A DNA stretch of 64,000 bases, taken from contig NC_060236.1 in assembly GCF_021155775.2 (NCBI RefSeq), positions 30,284,348-30,348,347 of the forward strand, written 5' to 3'. The position numbers were made by a program, and so were the translations under genes. Every line of letters starts with the position of its first letter. The first letter of the stretch is position 1. The stretch comes from Neodiprion pinetum (lineage: Eukaryota; Arthropoda; Insecta; Hymenoptera; Diprionidae). Below are positions 37,682 to 49,407 of the stretch, piece by piece. Under the pieces are notes generated by a model that ran no database searches, was not told the DNA's origin, and worked only from the letters and a program-made list of their open reading frames with translations.

Positions 37682-39168
37682 CTGAAATCGTCTATAAGTT
37701 ATGGGTACCTATAAAAGATTGTACTCTAAAAAAATTGGTCGAGTTAAAATTGATCAAAATTTTGCTAGTGCAGACTACTATAGAACCATTTATATGGTTC
37801 CTTTGAAACTTGACCATCACATAGTGTTAGACTGACATCAGACTTTTTTTTGTCTATAGTTGTCCATGCTGAATTTCTGTTTCAGTGTGTATCAAGCATT
37901 TTCGTGGAAGTGCAACGGGGACCCCTAATTATAGGCAATTTAGGGTACAAGTCCACTCTGAGCAGCTCCGAGTTTCGCATCAGTCACGTTATACGGTAAC
38001 AAATGGAAAACGGAATTGCTCAGAGTGGAGCATATCAGGTGTGTTCTTGCGCATCACTGCCGCTTCGGCCAATGAGAACGTGCCCACACATGACGTCATA
38101 CCGAGCATCATTTTAAAAAATTATAAAACAGCCATTCATTCTTACGTCCACCGAATCATATTTGATGGGGGAATAATTCTCAAATGTTAAATAACTGGTT
38201 GCAACGGTTATGTTGTACTTTTTATACGACAGAAATGGATTTCTATCGTGACGTCATGCGGGGATCACGTGACTTTGCTACCGCGCATCACCGTTTAGAG
38301 CACACCTTGACCTCACGTTGAGCATCCAGAAAACGCGCGTTTGTTAACGTGAATAATCACTCTTATGCTTCGGATCGTCGTATAATAACAATTATTCAAA
38401 ATTGAAGGAATAAGGTGGGCTTCTCGTTAAATTTCTTTTGCAAAGCAAGGAGATACTTGAGAAGTTATCATCACGCAAATATGAAGGCTTTGGATGTATG
38501 AAGTGGGCGAAAGTTTAGGCGAGATGAAAGGCTGAGATAATTCACGTAACGACTCGACAGCTCGGTTGATGATACGGGTGGGTAAGTTACTGGTAGACTT
38601 ATACAGACGTACAATTTACGTTTCAAATTTCAATAACCTGGACGTCCCAAGGCTTATACATGGCTGCTCCAGAAGGAGCCTCGCGCCATGGTGTGATATG
38701 TGCGCCACGCAGAGTAACGCTTATCTGCAGGCACTTGAATACCAACTTTAATTAACTTTTGAAGACGCTGAAAGATCAACCTCTGTTATTTCAAGTATAT
38801 AATGGCCTACGGCACACGCGTTACTTTGCAAACTTGATAGATCCTACCGCATGAAGCAAGCCACCCGAGAAGCGACGAGGAGAATCCACAGGGCCGTTAA
38901 CCGGGGAATTTTCATTGCCGGGAAAGAAATTAAACCGTAAACCCGCTAAGTGGCTATATCGCCCCGACCAAATCGAGGCATTTGGGGGAATTCGTCTGGC
39001 GGATCAGATGTTTACCTTTCGTTAAATTCGCGGCTATGTGCGCAGGAAACGGCGATAGTTGGACACGGAATCAGTGAATAGACGATAACCAACGCCTTTC
39101 GCCGAACAAAATCGCAAAACTTTTAGTAGCTTTGTCGCACCCCGGTAGTATAATATAATATAATGATA
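37682..39168. other. Non-coding stretch with paired CRE motifs and a 12-bp inverted repeat
   Basis: A perfect 12-bp inverted repeat (ccactctgagca at 37,953-37,964 and its complement at 38,017-38,028) is followed by two perfect CRE octamers TGACGTCA at 38,091-38,098 and 38,249-38,256. A CACGTG box lies at 38,266-38,271. No gene start is recognisable next to them. This could be an enhancer or promoter of an unseen transcript, or a decayed mobile element. Confidence 0.35.
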
Positions 39169-39170
39169 TA

Positions 39171-39522
39171 CAGGATGTTTTCAAGTAAACGCCGAAGTTT
39201 TTTTGGGTTGCCTACCACTGAGGGGAACAAATGTCGGTAAAACAGATCTACCGAATCATAATCGCTTTACTCAAGTCAAATCTTATAGTCGTTTTGAAGT
39301 GACTCCGGGACGCGATTACTGAATGCTTCAGCTGGATGACATCGGTTATAAACAACGAAACAACTGCTTAGCTTAATCAACACAACTTGGCAACACGGAC
39401 AGTTCCAGCTTACTCGCGAGGACTTTAAACGCGCTACTTACCGATACTTAACTCGTACCGATATTTGTTCCCCTCAGTGGTAGGTAACCCAACATACTGT
39501 GGCGTTTACTTGAAACATCCTA
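39171..39522. mobile_element. Miniature inverted-repeat element with about 75-bp termini and TA target site
   Basis: The left end begins 'caggatgttttcaagtaaac' and the right end read in reverse begins 'taggatgtttcaagtaaacg'. The similarity continues through 'gggtt.cctaccactgagg' and 'ggaacaaat.tcggta', giving inverted repeats of about 75 bp with a few mismatches and one short length difference. TA lies directly outside both ends (39,169-39,170 and 39,523-39,524). The 352-bp length, absence of a protein frame and long termini fit a non-autonomous DNA transposon of the Tc1/mariner superfamily. The superfamily is inferred from the TA only. Confidence 0.8.
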
Positions 39523-42500
39523 TATACCTTGCGTTCTGTTTACATAAGGGTTTATACCGATACGGTTTCACTGAAATTTTCTGCAGTAAATATACCAAAC
39601 GAAATTTTTCCTGCAACGAATGTTCCACACCTCTAGCGTGGGAAAAAAGCGGAAGTATTAAAATGCAGTTGGTAGATGTCATGGGATTATAACCTGCAAA
39701 GTGGCGGGCATTACTCGAGGCATGACGCTTTGCGGTCACGAAATAAAATTAATTAGAACTGCGCGCGCCGCCCAATCGCGCGCTAAATAGCTTCGTTAAG
39801 TGCTCCGCTGCGTGTTCGGGGATTCCCCAATTTGAATGGTTCGTTCAACGACCGTTCGCACGCGCCGGGTCAGTTACCCATTTACTGGACTACGCGCTAA
39901 CCGCTGAGGAAGAGGCATCGCCGCGATGCGTTTCCGGCCGGAAAAAGAGGCGGACATGGCATGGAATGGGAAATGGAGATACGGAGAAATGCGAATAGCC
40001 CTTAAATGGAACTCCAATTTAACATTTCAAGTCCTTAAAATTTATTTAGCTTGATTACTACCGATTTACAAATCTCATCATAAAGTTTTCAAATGTTTTC
40101 ATTTGCGTTCTAGAAAATTTCCAGGGACTTCCAAGTTCATAGAAGATCGCAACAAACTACTGAACGTCATCTATAAGAAATAACTGATTTGCAAAAAAAT
40201 AATTCGCACGAACATTATTATTTTATGAATACATGCAGAGTAAAAGATATCTACATACATTATAAGGCATTGGACAGCTAGTTTTCTCGGCACGGGCTAG
40301 GAAATCACAATTTCCGTGCACAAGTATTAAAGTTGACATGAAAATCACGCAATAAAGTGCAGCACGATACACATTGTGGTTCAGAACTTGCAGATGGGTA
40401 GTTGCGCATGAGGCAGGTCGTAAACCTGTTTATTGAGACATAAAAATGGCAACAAAAAAGGACCAAAAAACCCATACAACTATCGATTTACACTGCAGGG
40501 TTAACTGAACCAAGAGTAGTAAATCGGCTCCGCATCAGACATAATGCAGTCGTCGATGTACATTATACTATATAATTTTCCGTGAATAATTTAGCGGTCA
40601 AAATGCAAAATGGCGACTTGAAACGATTGGTTGGGCAAAATTTGAAACATTAAATATTTATGAAATAATTGCATTCGTCAGTGACCAAAGAAAAGCTTGG
40701 ATATCCAAGCTTTGATTCAAAATCTTAAATCGCTTCGAAATTATTTTAAAAAATCTGATAGATTCGTTCACTTTTCGTCTACGATTGCTCAATTTTACTC
40801 AGACGACTATTTTTTACAAAATCATTGAAACGGACCTTCTTTTTTGTAAACAGTTAATGCGATGTTTCATTTCTTGATCATAATTAATATCACGACGTTA
40901 TAGAGTCAAATATTGGAAGATTTTTGCAGCCTACGAATACAATAATTTGTATGACTCAATGAATGAATGTCTTCTTATCATATTAAGGAAAGTATCCTTC
41001 CCTATATTCTAATTGGTTCATTGTTCTAATCTGCACGCGTACGATTAGATGAGACAATTGTGTAACTACTGTATGACAATCGATCACAGGAAGGAAACGC
41101 GGCCGTCTGCCTTAAACTTAACGTGTTAAAATTATGGGGATTTCCGTCAGCAATCTATGCAAATGGTTGACTTACGTCGGGCGAATTAATACCGATTCCA
41201 ATCATGTTGACGTTATTGTATTACATCGCAGCGTGTTCAACACCCTTGAATAAATCACAAACCCTAGTTTAGGGGTGACAAATCCTAGTGAGAAGGACCG
41301 GGCGCCATTTTGTGGTAGGAAAACGAGAATATTATACGTGAGATCCGTGAGATTGTTGTCAGGTATAGTATGCTTTTCGGAAGAACTGATGGTCTCGATC
41401 GTCTCTATCATGTATTGTACATACATACATATAATATGTTATCTATTAAAAGGAATAACAAACAGAACTACGGCTTTGATTCGGCTGAGATGGCGGCAGT
41501 GAGGTTACGTTTGACATTGCTGTTGACGATATTCTCAGTCGGCGTGTTTCTCCGTTGATTTCGCGACAGGATCAATTAAGCCATTCATAATTCAGGGAGG
41601 AAATTCCTATGCCAGAAGCAATACCTTCTGGATTTCCTTCCTCGGCCTGTCCGATGGCTAAGCCGAGTAGAGATCAGCCTGGGGTTAATTACGCTGGGCA
41701 GTGTTTTGGAAAATCAATTTCTCTGAAACCCGTGCCTAACGAAAGCTTTCCCGGAAATTAGGAAACTGCTGTTCGAACGTTAACCGAAAACGACAAGTTG
41801 TCGAACGTTATACTTTACTGTTTCATCCGTGTGATATTCAAGACACGTGATCACAGAGTGCGCTGAAGAATTCTCTCGGAGAATATCTAGGGGCGCGATA
41901 ATAGGAAATTTAAGTTATTATTCCGGCAGAATAACTTTTTCATCTCCATTGCAACAATGCAGGCTTGTGGAACACACGGATTACTTAATTACATAATGAA
42001 TTTAACCAAATAATGCAAATATATAATGCCCGGTAAACAGTGGCGTACTTTTTGATTTTAAATTACGAATAACTGTAGAATTTTATGCTCGCGCATATAA
42101 GCCGCAAAACTTTCCTCATCGATGTATAGCCATTCCGAAATTATATTTTGTCATGTATTTACATAGTCGAAATAACTCATAATATTAAATTCTATGTTCA
42201 ATTTCTAAGTTAGTCGAGACACGTGTATATAATGTATAATTCACTGCAGGAGAATGAAAAATAATGATTAGAGTCGTCTGAATGTAATGAACCGCTATTC
42301 ATTCGTTATTTGAATGAATAAATCACTCTTATACTAATTACACCTGCAGATTAAAAGTACGCACATACTTCTTCAAAGCTAATTAATTAACCAGGGTAAT
42401 TAGGTTATAACACGAATGCAAACATTGCGACAACGATGAGGATATTACGGAGCAATACTGCGTGTCAATAAAGTTTAATTTATAGTCTGATAATGCGTTA

Positions 42501-43949
42501 TTATTCAATTAATGCCTAATTAATGAATGTGTGCATAAGCATACATTTATTAGACATCGTGAAAGTGTCACGATCGTGATTATCTCAACTCTGATAAATG
42601 TCCGGTAACGCGATACTGTATTTATATTAAAAATATACACATGTATCACGTACATTTATAGGCCTATTCTACACCATTACTTATTGATACATGACAAGGT
42701 TCCATAAAATCCGACAAATTCTATGTAAATAGCATCTGCGCAAAACTTTCCGAAGAACATATTTATCAAAATGCCTGAAATATCCAGCTATCAATTTAGA
42801 CTAAATATTTGCGATACTGACCTACAAACTAGTCTAGATTTTATCTATCCAAACTTTATAAGATTGGGATCTCTAATTTTTACCTCTGAATCTCTATATG
42901 TTACACGATCTATGTCATAGCGTCAAGCTTGAAGCTAGCCGCAGTCTGCTACTGATCCGACAGCACCTGCCACCTGGTGGAACTTGTAGGTACTAAGTTT
43001 CTTCGGGGTTGAGGACCGTCAACCGATGATCACAGTAAATTTGAAAACTGTGTCGAATTCATTCCCACTACCGATAGGTAGGTAAATACTAGTAATGACT
43101 GGGTTTTACAGAACCTGCAATAAGACTCAGAAGTACCATACCATGAAACTACACACCGAATAACTATTTTATGCATTATTGTGATCTTCCATATCTACAT
43201 TATTGTTACATAGTCAATGTATCTGATGCATCCTGCTTTGTTGTTTATTTTAGTCTCGGTCGATAACACGTGGTAGAAGGATGTCAGACTGACAACTAGT
43301 GACAACACCTGTCAGAGAAACGCAGCCACTGCGTCGGTACAACCACTGCAAACTAGCGAACCACCAATTGGTTATCATACCAGCGCTCACTTTCTGCAGA
43401 ATAAGTATTTTGTACCTTGCACCCATGGAACAAAAATTTATCTCCATGCGTGAATGAGTAATTTACTAATTAATTAGAGATAATAGGAATATTGATTGAT
43501 TGGAACTGATTGAAAGAATGAAGACTGCAGTTTGTGAACCAGTAATTGAAGGAATAAAACGTACAAAATTGATCGGGTTGTATAGGACTGTTCTTCACAA
43601 CTGTACCTTTTTCTGAAAAAAAAACCCCCCGACGTTTTCAACCGTGTGATTTTGCATGATATTCAACGAGTAGTGGATAGTCTTGTTGATACGCCGTATT
43701 GAGAGGAATGTGAAAAGAAAAATTATTGCAACAGGTCAAAAGTCGCTAACATGGAAAGGTCAGAAGGTACGAAAGATATGAGCGTAGTGATTTTGTTGGA
43801 TTTCTCAAGCGGGAAGATGAATTCTATTCGAATTATGCGTCTTCGAATATTACGATTAGAATCTACAAGTAAGAAATCTTTGAACAGCGTCTCAGCTCTT
43901 GGTTCTACGATGTCGTGCATGTTGTTTTTGGCTTTAACGAAGAAAAATT
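39523..43949. other. AT-rich stretch, no supported gene
   Basis: No open frame here looks coding and no RNA gene was recognised. The sequence is mostly AT-rich with scattered short palindromes, for example tcacgatcgtga near 42,570. A CACGTG box lies at 41,844-41,849. Confidence 0.4.
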
Positions 43950-44310
43950 GTTGGTTCCAGAAATAGCAAATAAAAAAAGCAAGGATAACTTCTTTGTATT
44001 TTTTCGGACGCAATTTAACCGATTTTAAATAATGATGAAAATGCGTCATTGCTGCACTATATCGACTATATTTTTCTGTCCATTTTTGCGGATGTTGAAA
44101 AATGCTGAAATCGACGTGTCCCCAGACTCCACTTGACCGTAATTTTGCGAGAGGAAAGTTGAGTACAGTCTCGAATCGATGTAAACAACTGATGAAAGGT
44201 TACAACTGAAAACCATGTAATTTGAACAGGGTATTTTTCGGCAGATTTCAGTTCAATTTAGGTTTATTCAACGTAAGTTAGTATAGTACAAATGTTCAAG
44301 TGTGAGTATA
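43950..44310 (+). repeat. Decayed satellite monomer and its flank (left side)
   Basis: This segment aligns to the 335-bp satellite unit in the same order and orientation. 'aaaaaaagcaaggataac' corresponds to 'aaaaaaagtaaggctaac', followed by 'ttctttgtattttttcgg', 'gcactatatcgac', 'gtaattttgcgag' and 'ttgagtacagtc', but with many substitutions. Beyond the monomer end, a further stretch (aatttgaacagggt, then agtacaaatgttcaagtgt) resembles the sequence right of the array at about 48,905-49,030. It is therefore an old copy of the same repeat locus, separated from the main array by the hAT-type element. Confidence 0.65.
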
Positions 44311-44661
44311 CGCTACTTTACCAAGGTTTCGAAGAGTATGATTGTAATATGTTATACTAATACATTATACTAATAGGAATATGTTATACAAATGTCTAAG
44401 TATTATAATATTATATTGATTGATATAGTAAGTGTGATATTTCCAATAGTATTAGAGTTCAAGCCAAACAAAATGCAATGTACAGAACAAAAATTGCATG
44501 AGAAGTCTGACTACAGTCTAGGGAATAGAAATACAATATACATTTCATCAAGCAGAGTATTACCGATACTGTATAAGATAGTTATTACTATAGTTCGTGA
44601 GAAGAGTTCAAGTTCCTTTCTGCATACAGGTGAAATGCCCCTACCCGAGATATAATATGAA

Positions 44662-45663
44662 CAGTGTTGGGCAAAATTGTAATAAAAAATTAACAATTAC
44701 AAATCACTAAGGATAATTTTTAATGACATTGAGTTTCATTAAAATTATTTTCAGTAATAATAATTGAATCGGGGTTCAGTGAAATTACTTTTGATAATTG
44801 TATTTGACTCAGAGTCCATCGAAATTATTTCCAGTAATTGTAATTGAATTGGATTTCATTAAAATAACATTGAGTAATTTGAATTTAATCAATGTTTATC
44901 AAAATTACTTTCAGGGATTGGAATTTAATCAGAAATCATTTCAATTATCCTCAGTGATTGTAATTAAATCAGACATTATTAAAATTCTTTTGAGTAATTG
45001 TAAACCACACGATGTGGTCCAATTGAATTTTTTTCTCTAACGTTATTCCTGTGAAATAATAACAAATAGACAAATAAATTTACTCCGTTTTTGTCGAGAA
45101 CGAGTCTTTTACAGTCAATATGTGAATGGGCTATGGTTACCAAAGTTTTTTGGGTAGCTGATCAAGGATTTCACATTACTTTGAAAAATTAATTTGTTTA
45201 AATAATTTTCTTGACCAGTCAATGTGAATATGTAAGCTCCATGAAGTTCCCGATGTTTTCGGAATTTGAAATTATGTTGAGAATTCGACATTACGTTTCC
45301 AAAGGTAATTTGTTTAAATAAATTATGAAAAACAATTGAAATTTGAAAAAAAAACATAATCATTTCCATTAATTGTAATGAATAACAGAAAATTACAATT
45401 GTTCCAAGTAATTGTAATTAGTAGCAAAAAAATAACAATTTTTTCAAGTAATTTTAATTGACAACAAAAAAATTACAATTATTTCGAGTAATTGTAGTTG
45501 ATAATTATAAAATCACAATTGTTTATACTAACTGTAATTGATAAATCAAAATTTATAATTATTTCCCGCAATTGTAATTAGTTACTAAATATTACAGTTA
45601 TTCACAGTAATTGTAATTTACGGGTAATGAAATGACGAAAGTAATTTCTGCTGCCCAATTCTG
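44662..45663. mobile_element. Non-autonomous hAT-type transposon with internal 40-bp tandem repeats
   Basis: The left end is 'cagtgttgggcaaaattgta' and the right end read in reverse is 'cagaattgggcagcagaaat', giving the hAT-like terminus CAG..TTGGGCA. Directly outside are aatatgaa (44,654-44,661) and aatataaa (45,664-45,671), an 8-bp target duplication with one mismatch, as expected for hAT. Two blocks of degenerate tandem repeats with an exact 40-bp step fill most of the 1,002 bp: about seven copies at 44,701-45,003 and six to seven at 45,361-45,620. Both are built on 'agtaattgtaattga'. No transposase frame is present. The unlike base in the duplication suggests the insertion is not recent. 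Confidence 0.8.
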
Positions 45664-45738
45664 AATATAAACACTATTGTATCGCTACTATTTTATGTAA
45701 CCTGGAATAAAATTATTAATACGTAAAGAAATTTCACC

Positions 45739-48700
45739 GTTTGTGTTTTTGGCGAAAATTTTCGAGATTTTGAGAAGTGCTGGAATCAATTCTTTGGTGC
45801 ACTATATCGACGTGATTTTGCGAGAAAATTCGATTGAGCGCAGTCCCAACACGCTGCGAGCAACGGATCAAAAGTTACAGCCAAAGGACGAGAACCTGTG
45901 TTTTTGACATTTTTCAGCTGGTGCTCTTTTGTTCGTCATTTCTCTCCTATTGGTCCCACGCTCATTTTGCTGCGTTTTCTGAGTTCCTTGGGGTCCAGTT
46001 AGTCTAGAAATGGTCGTACAAATCGAATCTGAGACTAAAAATTTTTCGCCCAACAAAAAAGTAAGGCTAACCCCTTTGTGTTTTTGGCGAAAATTTTCGC
46101 GACTTTGAAAAGTGCTGGAATCAATTCTTTGGTGCACTACATCGACGTGATTTTGCGAGAAAATTCGATTGAGCGCAGTCCCAACACGCTGCGAGCAACG
46201 GATCAAAAGTTACAGCCAAAGAACAAGAACCTGTGTTTTTGACATTTTTCAGCTGGTGCTCTTTTGATCGTCATTTCTCTCCTAGTGGTCCCACGCTCAT
46301 TTTGCTGCGTTTTCTGAGTTCCTCGGGGTCCAGTTAGTCTAGAAATGGTCGTACAAATCGAATCTGAGACTAAAAATTTTTCGCCCAAAAAAAAAGTAAG
46401 GCTAACCCCTTTGTGTTTTTGGCGAAAATTTTCTCGACTTTGAAAAGTGCTGGAATCAATTCTTTGGTGCATTATATCGACGTAATTTAGCGAGAAAAAT
46501 CGATTGAGCGCAGTCCCAACACGCTGCGAGCAACGGATCAAAAGTTACAGCCAAAGAACAAGAACCTGTGTTTTTGACATTTTTCAGCTGGTGCTCTTTT
46601 GATCGTCATTTCTCTCCTAGTGGTCCCACGCTCATTTTGCTGCGTTTTCTGAGTTCCTTGGGGTCCAGTTAGTCTAGAAATGGTCGTACAAATCGAATCT
46701 GAGACTAAAAATTTTTCGCCCAAAAAAAAAGTAAGGCTAACCCCTTTGTGTTTTTGGCGAAAATTTTCGCGACTTTGAAAAGTGCTGGATCAATTCTTTG
46801 GTGCACTATATCGACGTAATTTCGCGAAAAAATTCAATTTGGCGCAGTCCCAACACGCTGCTAGCAACGGATCATAAGTTACAGCCAAAGAACAAGAACC
46901 TGTGTTTTTGACATTTTTCAGCTGGTGCTCTTTTGATCGTCATTTCTCTCCTAGTGGTCCCACGCTCATTTTGCTGCGTTTTCTGAGTTCCTTGGGGTCC
47001 AGTTAGTCTAGAAATGGTCGTACAAATCGAATCTGAGACTAAAAATTTTTCGCCCAAAAAAAAAGTAAGGCTAACCCCTTTGTGTTTTTGGCGAAAATTT
47101 TCGCGACTTTGAAAAGTGCTGGAATCAATTCTTTGGTGCACTACATCGACGTGATTTTGCGAGAAAATTCGATTGAGCGCAGTCCCAACACGCTGCGAGC
47201 AACGGATCAAAAGTTACAGCCAAAGGACGAGAACCTGTGTTTTTGACATTTTTCAGCTGGTGCTCTTTTGTTCGTCATTTCTCTCCTATTGGTCCCACGC
47301 TCATTTTGCTGCGTTTTCTGAGTTCCTTGGGGTCCAGTTAGTCTAGAAATGGTCGTACAAATCGAATCTGAGACTAAAAATTTTTCGCCCAACAAAAAAG
47401 TAAGGCTAACCCCTTTGTGTTTTTGGCGAAAATTTTCGCGACTTTGAAAAGTGCTGGAATCAATTCTTTGGTGCACTACATCGACGTGATTTTGCGAGAA
47501 AATTCGATTGAGCGCAGTCCCAACACGCTGCGAGCAACGGATCAAAAGTTACAGCCAAAGAACAAGAACCTGTGTTTTTGACATTTTTCAGCTGGTGCTC
47601 TTTTGATCGTCATTTCTCTCCTAGTGGTCCCACGCTCATTTTGCTGCGTTTTCTGAGTTCCTCGGGGTCCAGTTAGTCTAGAAATGGTCGTACAAATCGA
47701 ATCTGAGACTAAAAATTTTTCGCCCAAAAAAAAAGTAAGGCTAACCCCTTTGTGTTTTTGGCGAAAATTTTCTCGACTTTGAAAAGTGCTGGAATCAATT
47801 CTTTGGTGCATTATATCGACGTAATTTAGCGAGAAAAATCGATTGAGCGCAGTCCCAACACGCTGCGAGCAACGGATCAAAAGTTACAGCCAAAGAACGA
47901 GAACCTGTGTTTTTGACATTTTTCAGCTGGTGCTCTTTTGATCGTCATTTCTCTCCTAGTGGTCCCACGCTCATTTTGCTGCGTTTTCTGAGTTCCTCGG
48001 GGTCCAGTTAGTCTAGAAATGGTCGTACAAATCGAATCTGAGACTAAAAATTTTTCGCCCAAAAAAAAAGTAAGGCTAACCCCTTTGTGTTTTTGGCGAA
48101 AATTTTCGCGACTTTGAAAAGTGCTGGAATCAATTCTTTGGTGCACTACATCGTCGTGATTTTGCGAGAAAATTCGATTGAGCGCAGTCCCAACACGCTG
48201 CGAGCAACGGATCAAAAGTTACAGCCAAAGGACGAGAACCTGTGTTTTTGACATTTTTCAGCTGGTGCTCTTTTGTTCGTCATTTCTCTCCTAGTGGTCC
48301 CACGCTAATTTTGCTGCATTTTCTGAGTTCCTTGGGGTCCAGTTAGTCTGGAAATGGTCGTACAAATCGAATCTGAGACTAAAAATTTTTCGCCCAAAAA
48401 AAAAGTAAGGCTAACCCCTTTGTGTTTTTGGCGAAAATTTTCGAGACTTTGAAAAGTGCTTGAATCAATTCTTTGGTTCACTATATCGATGTGATTTTGC
48501 GAGAAAATTCGATTGAGCGCAGTCCCAACACGCTGCGAGCATCGGATCAAAAGTTACAGCCAAAGAACGAGAACCTGTGATTTTGACATTTTTCAGCTGG
48601 TGCTCTTTTGATCGTCATTTCTCTCCTAGTGGTCCCACGCTTATTTTGCTGCGTTTTCTGAGTTCCTCGGGGTCCAGTTAGTCTAGAAATGGTCGTACAA

Positions 48701-48894
48701 ATCGAATCTGAGACTAAAAATTTTTCGCCCAAAAAAAAAGTAAGGCTAACCCCTTTGTGTTTTTGGCGAAAATTTTCTCGACTTTGAAAAGTGCTGGAAT
48801 CAATTCGTTGGTGCATTATATCGACGTAATTTTGCGAGAAAATTAGATTGAGCGCAGTCCCAATACGCTGCGAGCAACGGATCGAAACTCACGG
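45739..48894. repeat. Satellite array, 335-bp monomer, about 9.4 copies
   Basis: Units of 335 bp (one is 334 because of a single-base loss near 46,789) repeat head to tail with a few percent divergence. Diagnostic variants define monomer types. Type A carries 'ggacgag' with 'tgttcgtc' (starting near 45,885, 47,224 and 48,228), and type B carries 'ttttctcgac' with 'gcattatatcgacgtaatt' (near 46,209, 47,548 and 48,555). Each A is followed by a B. The first A-B pair recurs almost unchanged 1,339 bp (four units) later. Each unit holds 'aaaatttttcgcc' and, about 45 bases on, 'ggcgaaaatttt', a potential hairpin. The 112-codon minus-strand frames in each unit begin with TTG and overlap their neighbours by four bases. 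335 is not a multiple of three, and I do not regard them as coding. Confidence 0.95.
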
Positions 48895-49370
48895 CCGACA
48901 ACATCAAATTTGAACCGGGTTTCCAAAAAGGTGGAAGGGTAAAATCACAAATTCATAGATGCTGAGTCTCATTTGTATTTCATTCAACATATCTTATTCC
49001 TAGTACAAGTGTTCGGGTGTCAGTGTATCGTACCTCACACGTAGACAAATAGTATTCATGTGACACACAAGAAGAAATGCAACAAAACGATTTCACATTA
49101 CATCAGAAATCTCACTATTACTTAAGAAGTACAAAGAAGAATTCACATTACTCCAAGTAAAAAGTAAAAAATGTTGTACAGAATAATTATTTTTGTAGTT
49201 TTCAACTATAGTTCAACTTTCTCTCAATTTCCTAAGCCGTTGGTTCCATGGTGTCCCAGATATCTTTTCTAGCGTTCTCAGGGTTCAATTAGTGCACGAA
49301 GGATCGTACACAACGATTATGAGACGAAAACCTTTTCGCTCTAAAAATCGAGAAAAATTAATGGTAACGC
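48895..49370 (+). repeat. Decayed satellite sequence and flank (right side)
   Basis: After the last good monomer the sequence continues with a flank that resembles the one at 44,215-44,310. At about 49,238-49,370 it then returns to recognisable but heavily mutated monomer sequence (ggttccatggtgtcccag, then ttctcagggttcaattagtg, then gatcgtacacaacgatta, gagacgaaaaccttttcgc). Older units at the edges of a homogenised array are the usual pattern for satellites. Confidence 0.6.
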
Positions 49371-49407
49371 CCTTGATTAAAAAAAAACCTAAAAAGCATT
49401 TACCTCA

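Noticed and set aside
45868..48816. Eight or nine near-identical 112-codon minus-strand frames, looking like a tandem gene family
   Set aside because: They arise once per 335-bp satellite unit, begin with TTG instead of ATG, overlap neighbours by four bases because 335 is not a multiple of three, and the only differences are those of the satellite variants. There is no promoter or splice context.
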